From contig CAYNMV010000016.1 of assembly GCA_964398315.1 (NCBI GenBank), positions 1 through 64,000 on the forward strand: a DNA stretch of 64,000 nt, in the 5' to 3' direction. The notes beneath the pieces were generated by a model. That model ran no database searches. It was given only the letters and a program-made list of their open reading frames with translations, and had not been told where the DNA came from. Of this stretch, positions 18,036-26,973 are shown one piece after another. Each line of letters opens with the position of its first letter. Within the stretch, counting starts at the first letter, position 1. Position numbers and translations under genes: made by a program. Source of the DNA: JADLCB01 sp964398315 (lineage in GTDB: Bacteria; Planctomycetota; Phycisphaerae; Tepidisphaerales; Tepidisphaeraceae).

Positions 18036-18833
18036 ATGCGCCGAACTAGGAGACCCACTGGTTTCACGCTCGTTGAGTTGCTCGTGGTGATCGGGATTAT
18101 CGCCCTGCTTGTCGCGATGTTGCTGCCGGCGCTGAACAAAGCGCGGCGCGCCTCGCAGACGGTGGCCTGCCTGTCGAATCTCCGGCAGATCGGGCTGGGC
18201 ATCATCATGTATGCCTCCGAGCAACACGGCCAGCTCCCGGCCGGCCAGTGGGAAAACTGGACGCCCGGCGACGATGCCCGCTGGTACACGCTGATCAACC
18301 CATACATGGGCGGTGAAGGCAATACGGTGCAGACCGCGCGCCTGGATCATGATGACCGCACGCTGACCAGGGCGCTGATCTGTCCGGGGGCGGCGGTGCA
18401 GGCGGGGTACAACCACTACTCGTCCAATCCAGTGGCGATGGGCCGCAAGCAGGAGTTCAACGAGAAGCCGGGCATGCCCCACCTGAAGCTCTCTCAACTG
18501 CGCCCCTCATCGCGGATCATTCTCGTGTGGGATGGCAACCAGCACGTAACCAACGGCAACGCGCAGACCGTTGGCTTCATGGCGGATCATGGCATTCCAT
18601 TCTGGGGACGATTCGGGTTGACAGGCATCAAGGAATCAGATCGCCATCGCGAGCTGTCGCTCCATGAGAATGCGGATGGAACCGCTACCCCGCCGCGCGG
18701 GCGAATTCGCTGGCGCCATGGGAACAACAACGCGGTCAATGTCGTCTTCGCAGATGGCCATGCCGCCACTCACCAGCATGGCACGCTGACCAACAACAAT
18801 ACCTTCCCCGATGGGTGGCGCTCCAAGCCGTAA
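18036..18833 (+). CDS. Pseudopilin-like protein with C-terminal DGH motif (paralogue)
   Basis: 265 residues. The leader PTG/FTLVELLVVIGIIALLVAML has Gly at -1. The body matches the 16126-16941 product along its whole length (NLRQIGLGIIMYASEQHGQLPAG, TLINPYMGGEGNT, HYSSNPVAMGRKQEF, and the end RWRHGNNNAVNVVFADGHAA). The unit 'PEP-CTERM then pseudopilin' therefore seems duplicated. GCGGAG stands upstream of the ATG. After this gene the theme changes to lipid metabolism. Confidence 0.87.
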   Translation: MRRTRRPTGFTLVELLVVIGIIALLVAMLLPALNKARRASQTVACLSNLRQIGLGIIMYASEQHGQLPAGQWENWTPGDDARWYTLINPYMGGEGNTVQTARLDHDDRTLTRALICPGAAVQAGYNHYSSNPVAMGRKQEFNEKPGMPHLKLSQLRPSSRIILVWDGNQHVTNGNAQTVGFMADHGIPFWGRFGLTGIKESDRHRELSLHENADGTATPPRGRIRWRHGNNNAVNVVFADGHAATHQHGTLTNNNTFPDGWRSKP

Positions 18834-19074
18834 GGTGCGCGGTATCCCTGTGCCCCCTGTCTTCGTGCAAACCTGCCCCACGCGGCCCGCTCGTACTTGA
18901 TGGCCAGCGTCGCATTGCCGCTGCTCCGCCGGCGGATGGCGCAAGGCAAGATCGCATCATTGCCGGTTTGAATGGCGTGGTGAGCCCGCGAGCCTGGTGC
19001 CGGCGCAATCTCCCAATCTTGCCACTGGAACGCCCCCCGCTCATACTGCATGCTTCCTCAGCGCGGGGTGCGGC

Positions 19075-20151
19075 ATGATCGACGAAGTGATCGCAGTGGC
19101 GGATGCGCAGCAGGCGGCAGCACTGATGTATGCCGATGATGTGTCACCGCTGGATGAGCCAACCTGGCGCTTGCATCGCCCCGCCGTTCACCTGGCCGCG
19201 CTGCGCCATGGCCGCTGCGTGGGGCGCTGCTCCATCTGGCATGAGAACACGCCCGAACTGGAAGGGATGCCAACCGGTTTCATCGGCCACTATGCCGCCG
19301 CCGATGCTTCGGCGGGATATGCCCTGCTGAACAGGGCTGCCGCTGCCCTGGCCGATCGAGGCAGCGCTACCGCTGTCGGGCCGGTCGATGGCAGTACCTG
19401 GCGATGCTATCGCCTGGTCACCTGGCGCGGCCTGACGATGCAATCCGAATCGCCCCCCGCCTCGGAGGATGCCGCTGGCGTAACCGAACTTTCTGCGGGC
19501 ATGGCCGGCGTTGAGCCACCCTTTTTCCTCGAGCCGGACAACCCCGATGACTGGCCGGCCCATTTCACCGGCGCAGGTTTCTCGCCGCTGGCCCGCTATT
19601 TTTCGAGCCTCAATGACGACCTGAGCCGCACCGATCCGCGCGTCCCGGCGGCCTTGCAGCGCCTGCGAGAGGCCGGCATCACCCTGCGCACCATCGACCT
19701 GGCCCGCTTTGAATCAGAGCTGCGCGCTGTCCATGCCCTTTCCACCATCGCTTTCGCCCGCAACTTCCTCTATACACCCATTGATGCGGATGAATTCCTG
19801 GCCATGTACGCGCCTTTGCGTCCACTGATCCGGCCGGAACTGGTCCTGTTGGCCGAAGCGGGCGGACAACTCATCGGCTTCATCTTCGGCCTGCCGGATC
19901 TGCTGGAAATCCGTCGTGGTGAACCCTCGCGCACCGCTATTGCCAAGTCGATGGCCGTCGCCCCCGGCCGCAGCGGTGCGGGCCTGGGGAGTGTGCTGAT
20001 GGACCTGTTCCACCAGGCCGCCCGTAAGCTCGGCTATCAGCGCGTCATCCACGCCCTGATGCATGAAGACAACCTCTCGCGCAAGATCACCGGCCGCTTC
20101 GGGCGGACGATTCGCCAGTACACCCTTTTTGCCAAAGCGCTGCGCCCGTGA
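19075..20151 (+). CDS. GNAT-fold acyltransferase, first gene of the lipid-like cluster
   Basis: 358 residues from the ATG at 19075. The C-terminal third has a GNAT core (LVLLAEAGGQLIGFIFGLPD, then SMAVAPGRSGAGLGSVLMDLF, the acetyl/acyl-CoA pyrophosphate loop). The N-terminal half (AVGPVDGSTWRCYRLV, PFFLEPDNPDDWPAHFTGAGF) looks like a second, diverged GNAT half, as in double-GNAT amino-acyl or acyl transferases. The acceptor is unknown. Its stop overlaps the GTG start of the AMP ligase gene by four bases, so the two products are made together and may act in sequence on one acyl chain. No signal peptide. Confidence 0.8.
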   Translation: MIDEVIAVADAQQAAALMYADDVSPLDEPTWRLHRPAVHLAALRHGRCVGRCSIWHENTPELEGMPTGFIGHYAAADASAGYALLNRAAAALADRGSATAVGPVDGSTWRCYRLVTWRGLTMQSESPPASEDAAGVTELSAGMAGVEPPFFLEPDNPDDWPAHFTGAGFSPLARYFSSLNDDLSRTDPRVPAALQRLREAGITLRTIDLARFESELRAVHALSTIAFARNFLYTPIDADEFLAMYAPLRPLIRPELVLLAEAGGQLIGFIFGLPDLLEIRRGEPSRTAIAKSMAVAPGRSGAGLGSVLMDLFHQAARKLGYQRVIHALMHEDNLSRKITGRFGRTIRQYTLFAKALRP

Positions 20152-21725
20152 ACCTCGCTCACCTGCTGATCACCCAGGCTCGCCGCCGGCCGGATGCCCT
20201 CGCCCTGGTTGAGGGGCCGGCCCATCGGCCACACCAGTTGACCTTCGCGGAACTGGATACCCGCAGCAGCCAGGCCGCCGCCCTGCTTCGCCGCTGCGGC
20301 ATCGGTGCCGGCAATCCCGTGCTGGTCTTTGTGCCCATGTCGATCGAGCTGTACATCATCCTGGTTGCGCTCATCCGCATCGGCGCGATTGCCACTTTTC
20401 TCGATCCCTCAGCCGGCCGACAGCACATCGCCCGCTGCTGCCAGATGCTTCCACCGGCTGCGCTGATTGCCATCAGCCGGGCTCACCTGCTGCGGCTGAC
20501 CACACCCCCGCTGCGACGTATCGGCCGGGCCTTCTTCCTTGGATGGCCGGTGCCGGGCGCAGCCCGCTGGAAGGCCTATCAGCGCCTGGCGCCGGATCCC
20601 ACCATCGCCGAGCGCACCGCCGATGATCCGGCCCTCATCACCTTCACCAGCGGCAGCACCAACCAGCCCAAGGCGGCCGTGCGCAGTCACGGCCTGCTAG
20701 CCGCCCAGCATGCTGCCCTCACCCGCGCCCTGGACCTGCAACCGGGACAGGTGGATCTGGCAACGCTGCCGATCTTCACCCTGGCCAATCTCGCCTCCGG
20801 GGTCACCAGTATCCTGCCCGATGCCGATCTGCGCCATCCCGGCCAGGTAACAGCCCGGCCGATCCTGCGGCAGATGCGCGCCCACCGCACCACCCGCTGT
20901 GTGGCTTCCCCTGCCTTTTTTGAGCGCCTGCTGAGCGACCCGGATGCCCCTGCCGCTTTCGCCACGATGCAGCGCATCGATACCGGCGGCGCACCGGTCT
21001 TCCCTGGCCTGCTGCAGCGCCTGCAAAAAGTGATGCCGGCCGGCCGGATCGTCGCCCTCTACGGCTCGACCGAGGCCGAGCCGATCGCTCACATCGCCTG
21101 GGATGAAATGGGCGATGGCGATCGTGCGGCCATGGTCGCGGGGCGCGGCCTGCTGGCCGGGTCGCCGGTGCCAGAGATCGACCTGCGCATCATCACCAAC
21201 CAGTGGGGTACGCCGATCGATCCACTCGACGCGGAGTCCTTTGCCGCCCGTTTCTGCCAGCCAAATGAACCGGGCGAGATCGTCGTCAGCGGCGATCACG
21301 TGCTGCCTGGCTATCTGCATGGCGCTGGTGATCGCGAAACCAAGTTCCGTGTTGATGGACGCATCTGGCACCGCACCGGCGATGCCGGCTGCCTGGATGA
21401 GCGAGGACGGCTATGGCTCCTGGGCCGTGCACAGGCGCGGCTGAGCGACGACCGGGGCACCCTCTATCCCTTCGCCGTGGAAGCCGCCGCCTGTGCCGTT
21501 GCCGGGGTGCGCCGATCCGCCCTGGTACAGGTGGATGGCAAGCGCGTGCTGGTTATCGAGCCGGCCGCCAAGGCCCCCTCTGACCTGCCCGCCATCATCT
21601 CCCGCCAGCTCGCCTGGGCGCATCTGGACCAGGTGCGCCCGATGAAGTCCATCCCGGTGGACAAGCGACACAATGCCAAGATCGATTACCCCGCCCTGAT
21701 GCAGCGGCTGGGAAAAGGAGAGTAG
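20148..21725 (+). CDS. OleC-like AMP-dependent acyl ligase
   Basis: 525 residues from a GTG that overlaps the preceding stop. ANL-superfamily motifs are present: LITFTSGSTNQPKAAVRSHG (P-loop at about 164-175), the GGAP and YGSTEAEP blocks, the WHRTGDAG hinge region, and a C-terminal DKRHNAKIDYPAL with the catalytic Lys near the end. The P-loop wording and the HG...AQHAAL context resemble OleC (olefin beta-lactone synthetase) and related long-chain acyl ligases, but the partners OleA, OleB and OleD are absent, so activation of a fatty acid or hydroxy acid as adenylate or CoA ester is the safer call. It is coupled to the GNAT gene. Confidence 0.82.
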   Translation: MNLAHLLITQARRRPDALALVEGPAHRPHQLTFAELDTRSSQAAALLRRCGIGAGNPVLVFVPMSIELYIILVALIRIGAIATFLDPSAGRQHIARCCQMLPPAALIAISRAHLLRLTTPPLRRIGRAFFLGWPVPGAARWKAYQRLAPDPTIAERTADDPALITFTSGSTNQPKAAVRSHGLLAAQHAALTRALDLQPGQVDLATLPIFTLANLASGVTSILPDADLRHPGQVTARPILRQMRAHRTTRCVASPAFFERLLSDPDAPAAFATMQRIDTGGAPVFPGLLQRLQKVMPAGRIVALYGSTEAEPIAHIAWDEMGDGDRAAMVAGRGLLAGSPVPEIDLRIITNQWGTPIDPLDAESFAARFCQPNEPGEIVVSGDHVLPGYLHGAGDRETKFRVDGRIWHRTGDAGCLDERGRLWLLGRAQARLSDDRGTLYPFAVEAAACAVAGVRRSALVQVDGKRVLVIEPAAKAPSDLPAIISRQLAWAHLDQVRPMKSIPVDKRHNAKIDYPALMQRLGKGE

Positions 21726-21856
21726 GCGCACCGGCATCGATACGGGAATAAAATCAATGGGATTGGGGTGGGAACAGGCAAAGCCACTTGCGATCGACAC
21801 GCATCCCGTGCAGCCTTGTCCCCGTGCTGGTCTATCATGCATTGCCTTGCAGGTGA

Positions 21857-21878
21857 GCCGATGGGGTATACCATCGGC
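21857..21878 (+). other. Hairpin before the HMG-CoA-reductase-like gene
   Basis: GCCGATGG (21857-21864) pairs perfectly with CCATCGGC (21871-21878) around GGTATA. It lies in the only sizeable gap (183 bases) of the cluster, about 20 bases before the ribosome binding site GGGAGGG, so it could be a terminator-like boundary or a 5' leader element. Confidence 0.4.
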
Positions 21879-21908
21879 CCATTCCCGGCCGGCCGGGAGG
21901 GAGGTTGA

Positions 21909-23198
21909 ATGTCACAGAGTCATATCAGCGCCCGCCAGTACATCCGCAGCCTCGAGGAGGCCGGCATCCTGCCGCGCGGGGATGAGCTGGGAGCCAACCC
22001 CCTGGAGCCGCCGCCGGATACCGAGGCCGCTCAGCGCGTGCCCAATGCCACCCGCACCGATTCCCAGGCCATAGAGCGCCGCTGGGCGATGCTGAACGTG
22101 CCGGAATCCGTCCGTGCGCAACTGCTCGACCAGCAGGCCCGTGACACCGCTGACCTTTACGCCCGCAACATCGAGAACTACATCGGAGCGGTGCGCCTGC
22201 CCTTGGGACTGGCCGGACCGCTGCGCATCAACGGGCTGCACGCCCGCGGCGACTACTACATCCCCCTGGCCACGACCGAGGCAGCGCTGGTCGCCTCCTA
22301 TACGCGCGGATCCGTCGCCATTACCGAGGCCGGAGGCTGCACCGCGGCGGTGATCAGCACCGGCGTGGGCCGCGCGCCCGTGTTTGTCTTCGACACGATG
22401 CAGGATGCGGGTCGATTCGCGCTCTGGGTGACAGAGCAAATTGAGGCGTTTCGTGCCTGCGCCCAGGCCACCACCCGCCATGGCCAACTGCGCGACATGA
22501 AGATCACAATGGCGGGCAATATCGTTTACTTGCTCCTGGAGTTCACCACCGGCGACGCCGCCGGTCAGAACATGGTGACGATCGCCACGGAAGCGGTCTG
22601 CCAGCATATTGAAGCGCATAGCCCCGTGCCGCCGCTGCGCTGGTATGTCGAGGGGAACATGTCCGGCGATAAGAAGGCGTCCAGCCAGTCCTTCCAGACG
22701 GTGCGCGGGCGCAAGGTCACGGCCGAGGTGATCCTGCCGGCGGACCTGGTCCGCCGCCGCCTGCGGGTCGAGCCGACGGCGATGCTTGATTACTACCGCA
22801 TCAGCAGCCTGGGCGGTGTGTTGAGCGGCAACATAGGCATCCAGGGGCACTATGCCAACGGCCTGGCCGCCCTGTTCATCGCCTGCGGACAGGACGCCGC
22901 CTGTGTGGCCGAGGCATCGGTGGGCGTGACACGGATGGATCTGCGCGATGATGGAGCGCTGCAGGCATCGGTGACGCTGCCCAACTTGATCGTCGGTACC
23001 GTCGGCGGCGGCACCGGCCTGCCCAGCGCCACGGCCTGCCTGCAGATTCTTGGACTGGCCGGCACGGGTCACGCAAACGCCTTCGCAGAAGTAGCCGGCG
23101 CGCTGCTGCTGGCGGGTGAATTGTCAATTATCGCGGCCCTGGCCGCCGGCCATTTTGCCGGGGCCCATGAGAAGCTTGCTCGGGGGAAACGACCGTGA
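21909..23198 (+). CDS. HMG-CoA reductase family enzyme with a complete active site
   Basis: 429 residues. It follows class I HMG-CoA reductases: ENYIGAVRLPLGLAGPL, PLATTEAALVAS (catalytic Glu124), the nucleotide-binding DAAGQNM, GNMSGDKK (Asp254, Lys255), GQDAACVAEAS (Asp329), GTVGGGTGLPSA and the late His420 in FAGAHEKLAR. All four catalytic residues of the family are therefore present. The family reduces HMG-CoA to mevalonate with NAD(P)H. No other mevalonate-pathway gene is in the window, and most planctomycetes make isoprenoids by the MEP route, so the enzyme may reduce another acyl thioester. GGGAGGG precedes the ATG. Its stop overlaps the next ATG by one base. Confidence 0.88.
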   Translation: MSQSHISARQYIRSLEEAGILPRGDELGANPLEPPPDTEAAQRVPNATRTDSQAIERRWAMLNVPESVRAQLLDQQARDTADLYARNIENYIGAVRLPLGLAGPLRINGLHARGDYYIPLATTEAALVASYTRGSVAITEAGGCTAAVISTGVGRAPVFVFDTMQDAGRFALWVTEQIEAFRACAQATTRHGQLRDMKITMAGNIVYLLLEFTTGDAAGQNMVTIATEAVCQHIEAHSPVPPLRWYVEGNMSGDKKASSQSFQTVRGRKVTAEVILPADLVRRRLRVEPTAMLDYYRISSLGGVLSGNIGIQGHYANGLAALFIACGQDAACVAEASVGVTRMDLRDDGALQASVTLPNLIVGTVGGGTGLPSATACLQILGLAGTGHANAFAEVAGALLLAGELSIIAALAAGHFAGAHEKLARGKRP

Positions 23199-24217
23199 TG
23201 GAATCCGCATCTTCCCATCCTTCCGCATCGCGTCCCAGCGCCGGCGCTGCCATGGCCGAGGCATCCACGGCAACCAGGGACGGCCAACACGCATTTTTCC
23301 GCAAGTGGTGGACTTACCAGCGTGAGCGTTTCCCTCTGCTGGGCCACGGTCCGCTCATCGCCGCCTTCAGCTTCTGCGCGGTGTCGCTCTCGGCCATGCT
23401 GCGCACCGATCCACAGCAACCCGCCTGGCCGGCGTGGCAGTCGGCCCTCGTCGCCTTCATCACCTGCTTCGGCTTCTTCCTGCAACTGCGCATCGCCGAT
23501 GAATTCAAGGACCTGGCGGAGGACACCCGCTTTCGTCCCTATCGCCCTGTGCCGCGCGGGCTGGTGAGCCTGCGCGAGCTGGGATGGCTGTTTGTGATCA
23601 TCTGCGCCCTGCAACTGATGCTGGCCCTGTGGCGGGATGTGAGGCTGCTGGCGCTGCTCGGGATCACCTGGGCCTACCTGGCACTGATGAGCAAGGAGTT
23701 TTTCATCGGCGACTGGCTGCGGCCGCGGGCGGTGCTCTACATGCTCAGCCACATGGTCATCATGCCGCTGGTTGACCTGTTTGCCACCAGCGCGGACTGG
23801 CTCCCGGCCAACAGCGCCCTGCCGCCCGGGCTGATCTGGTTCCTGCTTGCCAGCTACTTCAACGGCCTGGTCATCGAGATTGGCCGCAAGATCCGCGCTC
23901 CGGCCGATGAGGAAACCGGCGTGGCCACCTACTCGGTGCTGTGGGGCCGTGGACCGGCGGTGCTGAGCTGGTGGGCGGCCATGGCGGCCACCGCGCTGCT
24001 AGCGATGATTGTCGCCTGGCACATGCATCGGATGGTGCTGATCGGGAGCGTGCTCACGTTGGCCCTGGTGGGTGCGGTGGCGGTAGGCACGGCTTTTCTG
24101 GTCCAGCCCGCCGCGGGACGCGGCAAGTGGATTGAGCGATACGCGGGACTGTGGACGATAATCCTCTACCTTGGTCTGGGTCTGCTGCCTCACCTGGTGG
24201 AAGGAAGCGGGCAATGA
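23198..24217 (+). CDS. UbiA-family membrane prenyltransferase
   Basis: 339 residues with about eight membrane segments after a 30-residue Ser/Ala-rich start. The first Asp-rich motif is ADEFKDLAED (Asp101 and Asp105) followed by RPYRPVPRGLVSLREL, the usual UbiA arrangement for binding prenyl diphosphate with Mg2+. The second site is near EIGRKIRAPADEETGVATYS. Members attach polyprenyl groups to aromatic rings, glycerol phosphates or sugars; the acceptor here is unknown. The ATG overlaps the HMGR-like gene's stop (TGATG), and its own stop overlaps the next start (ATGA), so it belongs firmly to this operon. Confidence 0.85.
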   Translation: MESASSHPSASRPSAGAAMAEASTATRDGQHAFFRKWWTYQRERFPLLGHGPLIAAFSFCAVSLSAMLRTDPQQPAWPAWQSALVAFITCFGFFLQLRIADEFKDLAEDTRFRPYRPVPRGLVSLRELGWLFVIICALQLMLALWRDVRLLALLGITWAYLALMSKEFFIGDWLRPRAVLYMLSHMVIMPLVDLFATSADWLPANSALPPGLIWFLLASYFNGLVIEIGRKIRAPADEETGVATYSVLWGRGPAVLSWWAAMAATALLAMIVAWHMHRMVLIGSVLTLALVGAVAVGTAFLVQPAAGRGKWIERYAGLWTIILYLGLGLLPHLVEGSGQ

Positions 24218-26973
24218 ACTGGATCTACACCCCCGCCACAGCGCATCCGGCGCATGGCCGATGCGCTGAAGCCGCCATGCTGGCCACGCTGATCGGTGGC
24301 AAGGCCGCGGCTCTGGCGCGCCTGCACCGGGCGAACCTGCCCATCCCCCCCTGGTTTGCGCTCACGCGCCAGGCATTCGAGCAGAGCCTGGACCCCGCCC
24401 GCCGTGCCGCCCTCGCGGCCGGCGACCTGGAAGTATCCGACTGGCAGAACCTGCATCCCGCCCCTGGCGTGGCGGCGGCGATTGAAGCCGCTGTGCGGGC
24501 GCTGCCTGGCGAGGGGCTGTTTGCCGTGCGCTCATCGGCGGTGGATGAGGATGGCACGCAGCACTCGTTCGCCGGGCAGCTCGAGAGTTTTCTCTTTGTG
24601 CCGGCGGAGCAGGTGATACGGCGGGTGGCTGATGTTTGGCGCAGTGGTTTTTCACCGCGTGTGCTGGCCTATCGGCGCGAGCATGGCCTGCCACTGCCGC
24701 CGCAGGCGCCGGCTGTGCTGGTGCAGCGGATGATCGATGCCGAGGTCTCCGGGGTTGCCTTTGCCGCCGATCCGATCAGCGGGAGCCGCAGCACGCTGAT
24801 TGTCTCCGCTGTTTTCGGCCTGGGCACGGCCCTGGTCGGCGGTGATGCTGAGGCTGACACCTATCGCCTGCGGCATGATGGCACGCCGATCGAGCAGCAC
24901 ATCGTCCGCAAGTCGTTGCGCCATGTTGCCGACCCCAGCCGCCCCGGCGGCGTGCGCGAAGAGAAGGTGCCGGATGCCATCGCCGACCGCCCCGCCCTGG
25001 CACCCGATCAGTTGCAGCGCATCGCCGAGCTGGTGCTGGCGGTGAGCCGGCTGGAACAGCGCCCACAGGATATCGAGTGGGCCCTGGCCGGCGGTAAGCT
25101 ATACCTGCTCCAGTCGCGGCCTGTCACATCACTGGCGGCGGTGGCCGATCCCGAGGGGGTGCGGGCGCTGTGGGATAACTCCAACATCGCCGAAAGCTAC
25201 GCCGGCATCACCACGCCCCTCACCTTCAGCTTCGCCCAGCGCGCCTATGAAGGGGCCTATCGCCAGTTCTGCCGGCTGATGAAAGTGCCGGCGGCGGTGA
25301 TCGATGACAACCAGGCGATGTTCTCGCAAATGCTGGGGCTGATCCGCGGGCGCATTTACTACAACCTGCTCAACTGGTATCGACTGTTGGCGATGCTCCC
25401 CGGGTTCTCGGTCAACCGGCAGTTCATGGAGCAGATGATGGGCGTGCGCGAAGGCCTGCCCCCGGAGGTAGCGCACGAAGTAGCGGAAAAGACCTGGTCA
25501 CAGCGCCAGGCCGCCCGCCTGCGCCTGGCCTGGAGCCTGGCCGGCCTGGTGATGCACCATTTCCGTCTGCCAGGCACGATCCGCTCGTTCCACGCCCGCC
25601 TGGAGGATGCCCTTGCGGCCAGCGCAGCCGATCCCGCGCTGGAGCAGATGCGGCTGGATCAGCTTACGGCGGCGTTCCGACGGCTGGAGAGCCGGCTGCT
25701 GACCCGCTGGGATGCGCCGCTGATCAACGACTTCCTGGCGATGATCTTCTTCGGTGCCCTGGGCAAGGCCATTTCGAGCTGGTGTGGCCCAAGCCAACCC
25801 GGCGCGCAAGGAGCGGGCGAAAATCTCCGCAACGACCTGCTGGCCGATGAGGGCGGGATCATCAGCACTGAGCCGGTGAAGCGCATCGCGGCGATGGCGG
25901 AACTGGCGGCGGCGGATGAGACATTGGTGGCGGCCCTGTGCCAGGCCACACCCGAGGAGATCGAACCGCAGATGTCCCGGCTTCCTGCGCTGGCCGCGGC
26001 GTATCGTGCTTACCTGGACAAGTTTGGCGACCGCTGCTTGGAAGAGTTGAAGCTCGAAAGCCCGACCCTGGTCGATGATCCCACCCCCCTGCTGCGCAGC
26101 ATCGGTCAGACCGCGCGCCGGCAGTTGGCCGCCCGCGCAAGCGGTGCAGACGGTGCCCAAGGCAGTCCCTCCGGCGCGCGCAACGCCGCCATAGACACGC
26201 CCCGCATCCGCGCTGAGCAGTGCATCGCGCAGGCGCTGGAAGATCATCCTCTCAAGAAGTGCATCTTCAACTGGCTGCTGAAACACGCGCGCGGGCGGGT
26301 GCGCGACCGCGAAAACCTGCGCTTTGAGCGCACGCGCCTGTTCGGGCGGGTGCGGCGGATTTTCGTTGAGATCGGCCGCCGGCTCGTTGCCGAGGGGCTG
26401 CTGGTCGAACCGCGCGATATCTTTTATCTCACCGTCGATGAAGTTCTCGGCTTTGTGGAAGGCACCAGCGTTGAGACCGGCCTGGCAGCCATCGTGGCCC
26501 GGCGAAAGCTGGAGTTTGACCGCTATCGCAGCCAGCCGGCGCCCGCCGATCGATTTGAAACGCGCGGCGCGGTCTATCTCGGCAACACCTTCGCGGCCAC
26601 CACACCCATCGATGCCACCACCACAACCACCAACGGACAGTTGCAGGGGACCGGTTGCTGCCCCGGCATCGTGCGCGGGCGCGTGCGTCTGATCCGCGAT
26701 CCACGCGGGGCCCACCTGCGCCAGGGCGAAATCCTGGTTGCCGAGCGCACCGATCCGGGATGGATCATGCTATTCCCTGCAGCCGCCGGCGTGCTGGTTG
26801 AGCGCGGCAGCCTGCTGTCCCATTCGGCGATTGTCGCTCGTGAGCTGGGCATCCCGGCCATCGTGTCCATCCCCAACCTGATGCGGACCCTGACCGATGG
26901 GCAGGAGGTGGAGATGGATGGGTCCACCGGCATCATCCGCGTGATCGAGACGCATGCGGAGCGATCGCCATGA
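24214..26973 (+). CDS. PEP-synthase/rifampin-phosphotransferase-like enzyme
   Basis: 919 residues. The N-terminal ATP-grasp (PPDK_N) domain shows GGKAAALARL, VRSSAVDEDGTQHSFAGQ, EVSGVAFAADPISGSR and IEWALAGGKLYLLQSRPV (to about 310). A long middle domain (about 320-780) begins ALWDNSNIAESYAGITTPLTF. The C-terminal swivel domain carries the phosphorylated His870 in LLSHSAIVARELGIPA. There is no C-terminal PEP/pyruvate TIM barrel, so the order matches rifampin phosphotransferase, not true PEP synthase. It probably transfers the beta-phosphate of ATP through His870 to a hydrophobic substrate held by the middle domain. Overlaps of four bases on both sides place it in the lipid-like operon. Confidence 0.85.
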   Translation: MNWIYTPATAHPAHGRCAEAAMLATLIGGKAAALARLHRANLPIPPWFALTRQAFEQSLDPARRAALAAGDLEVSDWQNLHPAPGVAAAIEAAVRALPGEGLFAVRSSAVDEDGTQHSFAGQLESFLFVPAEQVIRRVADVWRSGFSPRVLAYRREHGLPLPPQAPAVLVQRMIDAEVSGVAFAADPISGSRSTLIVSAVFGLGTALVGGDAEADTYRLRHDGTPIEQHIVRKSLRHVADPSRPGGVREEKVPDAIADRPALAPDQLQRIAELVLAVSRLEQRPQDIEWALAGGKLYLLQSRPVTSLAAVADPEGVRALWDNSNIAESYAGITTPLTFSFAQRAYEGAYRQFCRLMKVPAAVIDDNQAMFSQMLGLIRGRIYYNLLNWYRLLAMLPGFSVNRQFMEQMMGVREGLPPEVAHEVAEKTWSQRQAARLRLAWSLAGLVMHHFRLPGTIRSFHARLEDALAASAADPALEQMRLDQLTAAFRRLESRLLTRWDAPLINDFLAMIFFGALGKAISSWCGPSQPGAQGAGENLRNDLLADEGGIISTEPVKRIAAMAELAAADETLVAALCQATPEEIEPQMSRLPALAAAYRAYLDKFGDRCLEELKLESPTLVDDPTPLLRSIGQTARRQLAARASGADGAQGSPSGARNAAIDTPRIRAEQCIAQALEDHPLKKCIFNWLLKHARGRVRDRENLRFERTRLFGRVRRIFVEIGRRLVAEGLLVEPRDIFYLTVDEVLGFVEGTSVETGLAAIVARRKLEFDRYRSQPAPADRFETRGAVYLGNTFAATTPIDATTTTTNGQLQGTGCCPGIVRGRVRLIRDPRGAHLRQGEILVAERTDPGWIMLFPAAAGVLVERGSLLSHSAIVARELGIPAIVSIPNLMRTLTDGQEVEMDGSTGIIRVIETHAERSP

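Noticed and set aside
20148..21725. OleABCD long-chain olefin pathway
   Set aside because: Only an OleC-like ligase is present; no thiolase-like OleA, hydrolase OleB or reductase OleD is in the window, so the pathway claim is not supported.
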